From Phallus indusiatus (Eukaryota > Basidiomycota > Agaricomycetes > Phallales > Phallaceae), in NCBI GenBank assembly GCA_027605045.1, contig JAQFWX010000004.1, positions 1,250,683 to 1,314,682 of the forward strand: DNA of 64,000 nt. The letters run 5' to 3'. The notes beneath the pieces were generated by a model. The model saw nothing but the letters and a program-made list of their open reading frames with translations. It searched no databases and was not told where the DNA came from. Below, one piece after another: positions 35,157 through 45,920 of this stretch. Position numbers and translations under genes: made by a program. The first letter of the stretch is position 1, and every line of letters starts with the position of its first letter.

Positions 35157-36168
35157 TCAAAATATATCTTCCAAGGTCATTTGCTTCACAATATCCTGAC
35201 AATACCGGTTAGATCGGTGCTCTTGTTATCCCGAAAATACATATCACATGCGCTCACCGTATTCGTCACCATCTGTGCGAACTCTTGGAAGCTCAGTTTT
35301 CCATCTCTACGCAAAAGAACATTTAAACACATGCTAAAGAGAGAGACAGTCCGTTTTTCTTACCCATCCTTATCTGCCTCCATAATGGTTTTATCAACAA
35401 TTTGTTGTAATTGTTGATCCTGCTTTACATCAGCCACTCTGATCCCCACAGAAAACGAAAGTAGATTTTACCTTCAAATTATTCCCAACCATCATCTTCA
35501 GCACCAAAAATAGTTCACCGTTGGATATATACCCATCCCGATCCATATCATATACCTTGAAGGCGACTACAAGCAGTCAAGTCAATCTAAGCACGTGGAT
35601 TAAAATACGATGGCGACCAACAGTTTAATTTCTCCTCCCGACCTCCTCGACTGCTGAAGGCACTCAAACCTCCAACAAATTCCTGGAAATCGACACTTCC
35701 CCCTCCACTATCGTCTTAAGCGTAAATTACCTCTCCAAAATGACAAGGAAATGAAGGGGGGGGGGAAACATACTCTCTATCGAAAATAGCTATCATTCGC
35801 GACGCAAGTGGATTTGTCGATATCTGTGGTATCTGCAGAAATTCTTCACGATCAATGGAACCGCTGCCATCACTGTAAAAACACCCGACACCAGCACATC
35901 GTTTTAGTCTAATAAATGGGGAAAAAAAGACAAAATCGACTTGCGCATCAAGCTTCATAAACCGCTTCTTCAGTCGTTCCAGCTCGCTTGCATTGACTAA
36001 AAGGAATTCGGAGTTCGTAAGAGTCATTTCATGTATACAGATCTCATACAGTTTGATTGTTTCTCCAAATCATGCATAAACTGCACGGACTCTATTTTTT
36101 ATATATATTTCTATATCAGATATCTTCTGTTTATGGCTTTCGCGTGTGACCTTACCTGCTTGACCCAT
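35157..36168 (-). CDS. CNB1: Calcineurin regulatory subunit B
   Basis: CNB1 is the four-EF-hand regulatory subunit of the calcium/calmodulin phosphatase calcineurin. About eight exons give roughly 174 residues. Exon 1 encodes only MGQA plus one base, giving an N-myristoylation consensus. EF-hand loops: [26 protein letters not shown], in a slightly degenerate hand; [14 protein letters not shown]; and [13 protein letters not shown]. Between them lie [25 protein letters not shown] and [20 protein letters not shown], which matches the latch region. The C-terminus [17 protein letters not shown] is typical. The intron at 35873-35944 needs a GC donor, and another donor (GTTGGT) is atypical. NCS1 lies 0.9 kb upstream on the same strand. 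Confidence 0.95.
35873..35944 (-). other. CNB1: GC-AG intron of calcineurin B
   Basis: [15 protein letters not shown], the first EF-hand loop, is contiguous only if the transcript splices from GCAAGT at the 35944 end to the AG at the 35873 end. The adjacent GT gives a frameshift. Confidence 0.85.
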
Positions 36169-37066
36169 GGCTGAAATTCAAATTCAAGGAACAGCAAAGC
36201 TATGGCGCTGCGGGGAAGGAGAATGAGGCAAATTCGCGGATGGATAATGGAAGGAAATGAAAACAAAAGGTGCGCGATAAGTTTTGTACGCGCACAACTT
36301 GTGAAGGTATGAGGTTGAGTGGCTTCGGAAGCAAAGTTACTTTCCATGCTTATCTAATACAAGTAATGAATGACTAATCCTTCGAACAGCCTTGTCCTGC
36401 CCTTTCACTAGCACTGGGCAGCCGCTCACAAGCTGTGAACGCGCTCAAAAAATTTTTCTCCCAAGGATTGGACCGTTGTGCGAAATGATTTGTCGAGTTA
36501 ATATCTCGGTTTGAAGAATCGAAGCCACATGCGCGTACCGCTCTCGGAGAATTGGACTGACCATCTGACCAGTGGCAGCCGCAAGCATAGCCTCAGCCTT
36601 GCGCCTCTACATACATATGTGCATGCATGATATGCCATATGTTTCTTGACGATATCGCGTCATTTTTCTTTTAATCTCTAGACAGGCAGGTGCCAGTGGC
36701 GTTTTCATTATTACCGTCCGGGGAACCCATTTTGCTCATGTGAACCGTTTACGGTCATTTACGAAAGATATTTCCCAGGTCAATTTTGATTATTTCAAAG
36801 TTTATGAAGGGTCGAAGTATGATAATAAATTGCATAGGTCGTCGAAGGTCGAAGGTCGCGTCTGGCACTACACTAAATTCTCTGCTTGGACATATATAAA
36901 TAAATACATTACAATATATGGATAGATATATATAGATATATTACAATATCACTATATCACTAGTATCTGGTCCCGTTTGTCATGGATATACAAAGACAGG
37001 ACTTTCTACCTGCCTGACCAAATCGGAAAACACGAACATTAACGCTAGCACTGAGTTGATAATTTC
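36169..37066. other. Intergenic: calcineurin B promoter and NCS1 3' side
   Basis: About 900 bp between tandem minus-strand genes. It has short AT microsatellite-like stretches (36893-36960) and repeated ATATG/CATAT motifs near 36605-36645. The open frame at 36740-36925 has no supporting motif. Confidence 0.5.
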
Positions 37067-38002
37067 TTATACGAGGCCATCGTATAATTGTAGAGCCTAT
37101 CAAAGAAACAGAAAAGCAAGTTAAATAACACAAAAAACCACAAAGGCTTGATCGGTGAGTCAATATATACTAACCTGAACAATCGTCGGATCTTGTTTGC
37201 TTCCTTCAACGAATTCATCGTAAGTGAGTTTAGCGTCTTTATCACGATCCATGTTGCGGAATATTTTGTCAACGCGCTAAATAATAATGAAAAAATGTCA
37301 GTACAAAAAAAAACAGAAAGGGGAGGGAGGGATAATGCCAGTGGCTGCAAACCGCACCTTCTCGGGCGTATCTTCATCACTCGGTAATTTCACCATCTGA
37401 CCAGTCATCCGATAGATAGACTGCACTATTTGGAGCATTTCGTCATACGTGATAAACCCGTCGCCATTAATATCGTACAGCTGAAAGGCCCCTGTGGAGT
37501 TATTAAAGGAAAAAAGATTCTGTCAATAAGACCCTTTGCTTTACCGAAGGCACTCACATTTGAGCTTTTCGTCTAATTGCCCTCGACTTGTAACGCTGAG
37601 TGCACAAATAAACTCTTTAAAGTCAATAGTGCCATTCTTGTTCTCGTCGAAAACATTGAATACATAGTCGGCGAACTGGCTCGGATCGCCGAAGGGAAAG
37701 AACTGGCTGTATATTCGAGTAAACTCCTTCTTGTCTAGTTGACCTGATGGACAGTCTTTAAGGAATCCTTTGTACCTGAATGAACCCTCGGTCAATAATA
37801 ATAATAATAAATATAACAGATGTGTGAGTGTGTGTGTATTCTCACCACTGCTGGAGCTCCTTCTTGTCGACTAGAACGACAGGTGGTCACTTGACTGCGG
37901 GGGGATTGTATAGAGTATATTATTATGAAGTTGCTTACAATATGTCTGCTTGACAAGAGCGGCGAGCTCTTCCTGGTTTAATTTACTCTGTGAGCTGCCC
38001 AT
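37067..38002 (-). CDS. NCS1: Neuronal calcium sensor 1 / frequenin homologue
   Basis: NCS1 is an N-myristoylated EF-hand calcium sensor; in fungi it activates phosphatidylinositol 4-kinase Pik1 and supports growth under calcium stress. About seven exons give 190 residues. The start [20 protein letters not shown] carries the myristoylation signal. Then [42 protein letters not shown]-hands [27 protein letters not shown] and [13 protein letters not shown], and the C-terminal [19 protein letters not shown]. The first EF-hand has the CPSG disruption typical of the family, so three sites should bind calcium. An (AAT)n run sits in an intron (37795-37812). The function is well supported by family. 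Confidence 0.95.
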
Positions 38003-38334
38003 CGTCAAGTAAAAAGGGTGTGATGTGATTAGATTATTACTTAATCGGGGAAATAGGGATGAATGGAGGATCAGTGGAGGAAACCGCGTGGATCAGCGAC
38101 GAAATAGAAGGAAAGGAAGGAACGGGGAATTAGGAGAGGTCACTCACCAAGTTGAGGCTCAGTGTGTGCGTATGACTTTCTTTGGCATCATTATCATATA
38201 TATCTCTTATATATCATCCCTCTCTCTCCCCTGACTAAGATCTTTCTCAATCCTTTGGCAGGACATCATCCCCACACCACTCCTCCCTCAGCACTGACCC
38301 GTCTCTTTCTCTCTCACACAACTCTTTATCTAAC
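38003..38334. other. Intergenic: divergent promoter, NCS1 / Cys-rich gene
   Basis: About 330 bp. Purine-rich on the NCS1 side, with TATATA and CTCTCTCTC elements at 38195-38232 that suit the promoter of the plus-strand gene. Confidence 0.5.
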
Positions 38335-39891
38335 ATGTGCTATATCGACAAATCCATCGAGCAGGTCACGTCCACATGTGCAATGTGCAAAGTGTTTCCA
38401 CCCCGTCGTGACCATCCGTAAGTAGAAGCATTATATATTACCATGCAATACTATTATTATTCTCCAGTTCTAATATCCAGTCTTTGAATAAAAAAAAATT
38501 ATATTTTATACCAGATGTCTTCATAAAGACAACATGGGCGTCTGCAAAAACAGGGTGAATCATCCCAGACACGATGTCGTCTTCTTCAGGAATGCGGAAC
38601 TCTCGTCGTTTAACGGCTGTGGCTATTGCAAAGTAACTGGGCTTCCTAATTATCAATCCAACTACACATTTTATCTCTGACTGACTTCTATTTTCTTCTT
38701 CTTCAGTGGGCGAAAATCAATCCAAGACTGCTCGCATCTCCCGAAACTGCCTGTAAAAATCCCGGTTGGCCTGGTTGCTGTCGACCTCCGAAACAGACCG
38801 AATACAAGTATATCAACGCCGCCGACTGGTATGCGATAACCAAAATACACAATGTCGTTGCACCTCTGTCACCAACGAGAACATCAAAATCTGTTTTGGT
38901 GCCCGCCGTTTCTCCAAACGGCAGCGAACGCCGAAGCCTTATCCCCCCCGTTTCCTCTCGGAGATCATCATCATCATCATCAGACTCCCCACAAGCAACT
39001 TCAACCGCCGCGGCAGTTACTGCATTCATGTCCGCAACGACAACAGCAGGAACCTCCTTAAATAGTGGCGCGTCCGCGGGCGCGGCGACTGGATTACGGC
39101 CACCTCTTGTTACACGAGAAACAACTATCATCACTTTATCGCCTAAATCTTCTCCTCCTTCTTTCTCTTCCTCTTCTACCAAGCCTACGTCACCGTCTTC
39201 TTCGTCTTCTCCGCCTTCTTTTCCACCTTCTTCAATAACCACGCCCACGGAACGGAGAGTACTAACGAAAACATTTTCAATCGCCGAAACGCCGTTCGCG
39301 ACTCTTCGCGGTCCTCCACCCAATTTTAATAATGGTAATGGTAATCCCCCTCCTCCCGGCTCGACCCATTCTCGACCTCCAATTCCCAAACTCAGTACAA
39401 GCGTTCCTTCTTTCTCTGCTTCTGCTTCTGCTTCCTCTTCATCATCAGCATCATCATCATCGAGTTCTCGTAGCCCAAGTTCGGGATCGGTAACTCAATC
39501 GGAAACGGTCACATCTGAAGGATTCACCGATTATCTATCTGACGAATCTGAGGCTGAAATGCAGCGAGAGGCTGAACGGCGGGCGCACGAGGCTGAGGTT
39601 TTTGCCCGTTTGCAGCGTACCAAAAAGGAACACGGGCGGGAGGAAGAAGAATTTCGAGCTGCGCGTAATCAGCTGGCGAATGTGGGGCTGCAACCACCTC
39701 CTGCGTGGAGTAGTGGTAAAATTGTCAACACTGCCGCGTCTCCTGCTGCTGGTACTACTACCACTAAAGAACAGCACCACCCTCCTGGTCCGTCTGGTTC
39801 TACATCAGCGAGTACAGCGCGAAATCCAAGGTCAGCTTCAATTTACAGCAATACGCCGATGGTTCAAGTCTATACTGCAGTCCGTCAATGA
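38335..39891 (+). CDS. Cys-rich N-terminal, Ser-rich hypothetical protein (basidiomycete type)
   Basis: Three exons give about 470 residues. ATG 38335 opens with MCYIDKSIEQVTSTCAMCKV, splices to CLHKDNMGVCKNRVNHPRHD and then NGCGYCK|WAKINPRLLASPE. Cysteines fall in pairs (CAMC, CGYC) with further Cys/His residues between, suggesting a zinc-binding fold. After GWPGCCRPP the sequence becomes low complexity with long Ser/Thr/Pro runs and an (ATC)n-encoded Ser tract. A charged coiled-coil follows (EAEMQREAERRAHEAEVFA, then KKEHGREEEEFRAARNQLAN). The same Cys-pair then WA-x-x pattern is familiar from unannotated basidiomycete proteins. Function unknown. Confidence 0.68.
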
Positions 39892-40683
39892 GGAAATATG
39901 TTCAAATCTTGTTATCCTTTTATTTTATCATAGTTGTATACTTCCGTTTTCTATGATGGACCCGATTTGTTTTACATGTTGTGCATGTTTGTTAAGCATA
40001 TGCATTGCGCAATGTAGTTACCTTATGTATGTACCAATCTTTCATTCATTTTAGGAGGGGGAGGATGTTTGATTTTCCGTGACAACACGTCCCCGTAATA
40101 GTACGCGTTACGAATCCAGAATGGCTGTGTTGTCACGCCGGTGCGGTGACTTTCTGGAGTCCGAGCCGAAGAAGTTGCAAGGGCTCTCTATTTTCAGCTT
40201 CAAAAACTCCTGTCTGTCATGTAGATAATCAAGGAACTTCTGGTGCTGAACGGGGAGTGTATGATAACCTGATTATTCGTTCTTCCATGGCAAGTGATTT
40301 GGTCACATGTACTATTACCGGGGATATACTAGTTGTATTCTTCTCGACTCCATCTTTTGTATTTTACTGGTTTCCCCAGCCATGGTTTACTTGAAAATCA
40401 AAGCAAAGCTTGACATCGGATTCGCAAACCAATGAGATCATCCACACTGCTGCGTACTGACACAGCATTTAGTCTGCCGAGCACAACAAAGAGCTTGATC
40501 ATCCCGGCCGCCACGCAAGCTAGAAGAATTGAAATCCTAAGCGGTTCGCTCCCTGTCCGCAGTGCTCTCAAACATTTTTCTTCCTTCTCCTTAAATTTAG
40601 GCCGTGTACGTGTCACCTGTTTTTTTTTCGAATCTTCACTACGCCGTATTATCGTAATAACCATCTGACTCCGATTCAAGTCC
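39892..40683. other. Intergenic between two plus-strand hypothetical genes
   Basis: About 790 bp. Several short open frames on both strands (such as 40146-40394 and 40398-40685) overlap and lack motifs, so none is called. A T-run at 40619-40628 is the only simple repeat. Confidence 0.5.
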
Positions 40684-42379
40684 ATGGTGGTGTTGACTCA
40701 GAAAGATCAAAGACTCTTAGACTCGGATTCGTCGGATATTACTTCGAATCTCCTAATTAGCGCATCGTCCGATGCGCCACCACCCGCGTATGAAGATCTT
40801 GTATCCAATCACGATGTTACGCCGTTGTCGACGTTGACGCATGGAGAAGAAAAGAGACGGTCAACTGGTAGTTTAACTGCTACCTCCGACAGAGAAGGTG
40901 ACGGTACTGGCAGGAGAGCGAGCACATCGAATATCAGTCAATCTCAAAGCAAGCGTTCCATTGGGATTAATAAAACTTGGTTTTCTTGGTTCTCGGAAAA
41001 AGATACAAGGAAGGAAGTCAAACAGACTATTCAATCATTGGTATGAAATGAAATAATCCATAATAATAATATAAATTCTGTTTTTCATTATTGCTACTTA
41101 GATTAAAGATGTCACAAAAGATCCAAGATCACCCACAGCCGCATGCGTTCTTCAGTCTTGTCTCGAAGCTTGTCAATCAAAAGGACTATCTTTTCAAACC
41201 ATCATTTCCGAAAAGTTCATGGAAGGACACTGTCCCATCTATTGGGCTATCGCAAAACGTACACCCAAAACACCCAATGGCCCGGATAGTCAAGAAACAG
41301 AACCACCGGCTGAAGATGACGACTCCAGCAAGAGTGTTGAATTACTAGATATCCTACTTTCCATGCCTCTGAACCCTACAACACGATTAGAAGCTTACTC
41401 TGCGTGCCTGCTGACTTCTGACAATACCTATTTCAACGACTAAGAAACACACCTGATGAACAGACGACACCTAACCTTGGCGCAAATACCTCTATCAGTG
41501 CGGACGAGCTATTACTAGGAGAAGAACCCGGTGATGAGATCCAGGTTTTCGATGGGGACGCCGATTATGGAGAATTCAGAATTTTATGGGATATAGCTCA
41601 CTTTCAAAGGCGAATGAGGGCTATTGGGAGAGTGAGCATTCAAGTTGTCGCTCGAGGTGGGTTCAAAGAATTCGTGATTGTGTTCGGGAAATTCATTCCA
41701 ACATGATATTTTGAACACAGGGCATATATGGTGCTTGTCCTTCATCATTCTTCAAAAAGATCATTTCAGCAACGGATCAACTCTCAAAGCTGGAACATGG
41801 ATTGTTTGTGTTTCTCTAGTCGAACCGTCACCTGCCTCCCGTCTTTATGCCCAAATACGTATACCCGAACCTGAACCCCTCGAGAGCGCACGTAAATTAC
41901 CAAAAAGATCGGCATCGGCGCTTTTTGACGAGACAAGTGGATCGACATCAACAAAAAGCTCAAGTCCTATTTCAAAAATCGGACGAAAGGGTCTATGGCC
42001 TAATGTTTCAAAGCCTAGCAATACGGGTGCGAATGGAGGTAGTAGTCCAGCTGGATCGAAACCGCCGATAATTCTCTCCCTCAAAACCGATTCGAACGTT
42101 ACGGATGATCCACTCGAACCCATCAGTTTATCTGCATCGCAAGATCTTTCAAATTATCCTCCATCCACTCGACGGAAATACTTGGTAGCTCCGCTAGATA
42201 AACACCAAAATGGATATAGTCTCCAATTTGAGTACGTGCTTTCCAACGTAATCGGTCATATGTATATTCAACAATTCATTAGCGGGACATCATATCTCAA
42301 TTCTAAAGGCACCCTACGAGTAATTTTTGAAGCTGGTTTGTCGAAGCGCAGTTCGGGGAGTGATTGTATCATTTGTTGA
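40684..42379 (+). CDS. Conserved hypothetical protein with C-terminal CaaX-like motif; one apparent frameshift
   Basis: About four exons give roughly 490 residues. The N-terminus MVVLTQKDQRLLDSDSSD contains a PPAYEDL sequence, a PPxY-type WW/NEDD4 ligand. Then come a basic Ser-rich linker and WFSWFSEKDTRKEVKQTIQ. The central helical domain reads CVLQSCLEACQSKGLSF, then HCPIYWAIAKR, ELLDILLSMPLNPTTRLEAY and FRILWDIAHFQRRMRAIG, then a beta-rich C-terminal part (VQVVARG..IWCLSFII, LKAGTWIVCVSLVEP). It ends in SDCIIC, a CaaX-like box. At 41427-41428 one C seems lost (DNTL/FQRLRN), giving an early stop at about 41441; homology resumes in the next frame. That is likely a base-calling error. The family appears common in Agaricomycetes but lacks a known function. 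Confidence 0.65.
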
Positions 42380-42689
42380 TTGTGACACTGCTAAATTTAT
42401 CCGAGATCCAATGTCCGTTGTAAACCCGCTTGTTTAATACCTTGCTTCGATTGTATTTGTAGTAAACCTCGATAATCAATATACCTTGTAATGTACTGAC
42501 CTCAAGAGGTCATCACTGATCAGAGTTCAAAGTAAAGTAGTAAAGGGTATGATTACCCTAACGGGATTATGTAAGTTGAGATCCTGTACTTATGTCACAC
42601 ATGTACGTTCAAGTCTGTGCATTTTAAGCACGACTGCAGCGTGTGCGCAATTTTTACAACGCCACGGACAGCTAGATTTACTTGTTTAG
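42380..42689. other. Intergenic: 3' side of CaaX-like gene and PROPPIN promoter
   Basis: About 310 bp without a supported gene; nothing structured was seen. Confidence 0.5.
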
Positions 42690-44553
42690 ATGAATCTTGC
42701 ACGCCATTCATTAACACCGACCACACCGACACAATTCATCGATGCCCGATTCGACACTGATAACAAGATCTTTACCACTTCGACGTTGAAAGGTTATGCA
42801 GTGTATTCCGCTTGTCCTTTAAGACTGCTGAAGAAACGAGGTGTGTCAATTCGTTTATGACTACTCAATAATCCCATTGTTAAAGCCCTTGCTATAGAGT
42901 TATCAAACGGGACGCTCGCTATTGTCCAACCTTTGCACACAACCTCACTCCTATTCTTCGTCGGAGGTGGTCGGAGTCCACTATACCCACCTAATAAAGT
43001 TATATTCTGGGATGAGGCTCAAGGCCAAGAAGTTGCTGAATTAGAATTTCGTGAGCGAGTACGAGGACTGGCATGCCGGAGGGGATGGCTTGTCGTCGCT
43101 CTCCGTCGAAGGGCCGTAGCCTTCAAGTTCGATTCCGAGAATGGACGACCCGAAAGATGGAAGGAATGGGAAACATGCGATAATCCACGAGGTGAGAGAA
43201 CGCTTTCGAATCCAGTTATCTAATCCCTTCGTTTGGGCCTCTTTCACGTTCCGTTGTCGTTGTTTTCCAGTTAGGCATATTTACGTCTTACTGACCCAAT
43301 ATTCTCCCTCGCAGGTCTCATAGCACTTGCAACCGCGCCATATTCTACTCTACTCGTAATTCCAGGTCTGCAGATCGGACACGTACATTTAATTCATTTA
43401 CCCCCCTGTCCTCCCCCGCCTCAATCATCATCCCAACCCTCCACGGCTCGAAAGCGACCGGCGGCAACACATGCGCATAACCCCAAAGAGATTATAATTG
43501 CACATGAATCGGCATTAACCACATTGACAGTTCCCCCATCAGGGCGAATACTCGCGACAACGTCATCCAAAGGCACTCTAGTCCGGATATGGAATTCACA
43601 TACAGGAAATCTTGCACGCGAACTTCGGAGAGGCGCAGACCGTGCAGAAATTTTCGGTGTAGCGTTTAAGAATGATGAAAGTGAAATTTGCGTTTGGAGT
43701 GATAAAGGAACTATACATGTGTTTCGTTTAGGGAATGTAAATGAAGGCGGTGGGTGGGTTGATTTAAAACTTTTTCGTTGTTTCGGTAGTTGATCTCTAA
43801 CAATGGATTAGGAATCGACAGTCTGCGCTAGCTCCTTTATCGCCATTCCTAAAGCTTCATAAATATTTCGAAAGCGAATGGTCTTATGCGCACTTTCGGC
43901 TTCCAACGCCTCCTCCGCAAATACATTTATCGAATACCACGTCCGTGACAGCGCCGAAAGATGAACTATATGAGGAAGAGCGATGCGTAGCTTGTTGGAT
44001 TGAAGTTCCGGTTACAGATCCAGATGATTCCTCAAGCGTGCCAACCGATACTAGTCGGTTGAAGCAATCAGGTGCCAAGGCTCAGTCGAATCAACCTCTG
44101 CTCCAAACACCTCAGAAAGTAGAACATCAACTCATTGTGGTGACGTATTCTGGGAAATGGTATCGACTAGCGCTGCCGTCTTCTTCTCGCCCCCGGTCGC
44201 GTTCCATCAGCACTGTCAGTGGTACATCGTCTTCCACCGCCGGAGGGACAGCAGTGACCGCAGGAGAAACAGCACGTTCTGCATCTCCGTCTTTGCGAAA
44301 AGCTGCTCTAACAACGGCAGCTTCAACTTCACCGAAGGGAAAGAGTCGCCTTCAGAGTTATAAACCTGAGTCTGGGAGAGGATCGGGTGTGGGTAGTGTG
44401 AGTACAGTCCGTGAGCATGACTATAAAGGCAAAGCGCGAGACACTGGTGATACTTCTGCTGTTGCCTCGAACTCGGGCTCGGGGTCAGGAGAACCTGGTC
44501 GACGATGCACTCTTGTTGAGTTTCGAAAGATCGACCGATGGGATGGGTGGTGA
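42690..44553 (+). CDS. HSV2: PROPPIN WD-repeat protein, HSV2/WIPI3-4 type
   Basis: PROPPINs are seven-bladed propellers that bind PI3P and PI(3,5)P2 in autophagy and micronucleophagy. Four exons give about 540 residues. ATG 42690 starts MNLARHSLTPTTPTQFIDAR, followed by blades with NGTLAIVQPLHTTSLLFFVG, VIFWDEAQGQEVAELEF and VRGLACRRGWLVVAL. Then GLIALATAPYSTLLVIPG, ALTTLTVPPSGRILATTSSK and GTLVRIW. The lipid-binding FRRG-type loop is present as LRRG in ARELRRGADRAEIFGVAF, as in Hsv2-like members. SEWSYAHFRLP and HQLIVVTYSGKWYRL complete the propeller. A long Ser/Thr-rich insert and tail (about 44180-44500) is extra. The donor GTGGGT at about 43755 restores NRQSALAPLSPF. Confidence 0.85.
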
Positions 44554-44710
44554 CATAGCTTTTCGGTGGCTTTTTTTAAAGATAACCATTGCATGCCCAT
44601 TACCCGTTGTATGTTTTTTTCCCTTACGATGCATATGTACAACTATTCAATCATACAATCATAATACTCATATACACTCATATAAATATCGTTTTTTGGT
44701 TTTGAGCGCT

Positions 44711-45588
44711 TCAACTATAAGAAACAGGGCGCGTACTTGATGCTGAAACTCTTTCTTCTAGCCTGCTTATAGACTCATGTCGGGGATCGGAGGGATATCC
44801 TACTCTGTTCAGGGGCCATACAAGGAAGAGAAGACGAGATTGTACAAGGCCCATGGGTATCTTTGATAAATTAGAATTAGAGCCAGAAATCGACAAAAAG
44901 GAACTTACTGGACCGAATTGGTTACTGTCTATTGAATGAAAAGACTCGTCCCCTAGAGATTGAGGTCGGGTTAAGGCACTTGATGAGAATCAAGTCAGGC
45001 AATCTACCTTCTACCCAAATATGGCCTTCTGGTACTATTACTTGCTTGTCGGGGTACGGAGGAAGTGTTTGTATCTGTTTGGAAAATGAGATATAAATCG
45101 TAGAATTCGAAGGGGTTTGGCAAAGGGATTACCAACCTGATCACCCTCCACGGCGACAATACGTTTTATAAGACGTCTATCAGGATTAAGAGGCGACCTA
45201 GGACACAAGAAAGTTGAATTCGATTTGGATCTAAACAGTATTAGAATGCACATACTTCATGGTAATTATGTCTCCTTTCTTGAAGGTATATTTTCTCAAA
45301 AACACGGAGCGATCGAATACGCCAACATCACGCCATGCAGAGGTATTCGGATTTAAAGTAGGCTACAAAATATGAGCATATCAGGAAAAGCGATATAAAA
45401 TGTGAGAGATATACCTGCATGCTGCGTCCCGTAACGACATTTAACACGAATCCATGATCTTTGCACCAGATGACTCAACAAAGATTTTCATTAGCTTTGG
45501 AAACACGTAAAAATATATAGTTGTATATTCACGAACTGAAATACATCCCCCCCATTTAAGAAGAGTGCGAGAGGGACGGTTTAGCATG
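44711..45588 (-). CDS. IMP2: Mitochondrial inner membrane protease subunit 2 (IMP2)
   Basis: IMP2 is a catalytic subunit of the inner membrane peptidase, a signal-peptidase-I-like Ser/Lys protease facing the intermembrane space. About six exons give roughly 175 residues. The start MLNRPSRTLLKWGG splices with donor GTATTT to FIWCKDHGFVLNVVTGRSMQ, then PTLNPN. GRSMQPT carries the catalytic Ser. The Lys box is SPLNPDRRLIKRIVAVEGD. Then VPEGHIWVEGDESFHSIDSN, and QFGPIPMGLVQSRLLFLVWP as in IMMP2L. In-frame upstream Mets at about 45655 and 45743 would lengthen the N-terminus; the shorter start fits the family. Convergent with the PROPPIN gene (157 bp). Confidence 0.9.
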
Positions 45589-45920
45589 TCGCATTTTCCG
45601 AAGACGAAGTAGTAATATAAGCGGGATGTCGAAATGGTTTTCCGGGAAATTGGCATCCGCGCAAGTTCCGATTTTTTGGGACTGAAACTGTAAACTCTTG
45701 TTCTTCTACTTCTGTATATACAACACATTCGCCTAAATCGCAAATAAGGTCATAGTAATAGTACGTATACATTCAATGAGGCATAGTAAAATAACAGCAT
45801 AATCTTAGATTAGGAAATTGAAAAAAAAAAGATAAATGAAGTGATGAGAAGATCAAAAAATGGGTGGTCGAACGAAAACTTTAGCAGGGGTGAAAAAGTT
45901 CATGCAAGGGTAAGAAAATA
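45589..45920. other. Intergenic: IMP2 promoter and 3' side of large membrane protein gene
   Basis: About 330 bp between tandem minus-strand genes, AT-rich around 45740-45840 with an A-run at 45822-45831. In-frame upstream Mets of IMP2 fall in its first 155 bp. No gene is supported. Confidence 0.5.

Noticed and set aside
38852..39061. Open frame with a run of histidines
   Set aside because: It is a shadow of the (ATC)n serine tract in the real gene frame.
40398..40685. Minus-strand 95-codon frame ending near the start of the CaaX-like gene
   Set aside because: Overlaps a plus-strand frame in the same promoter; neither has recognisable protein features.
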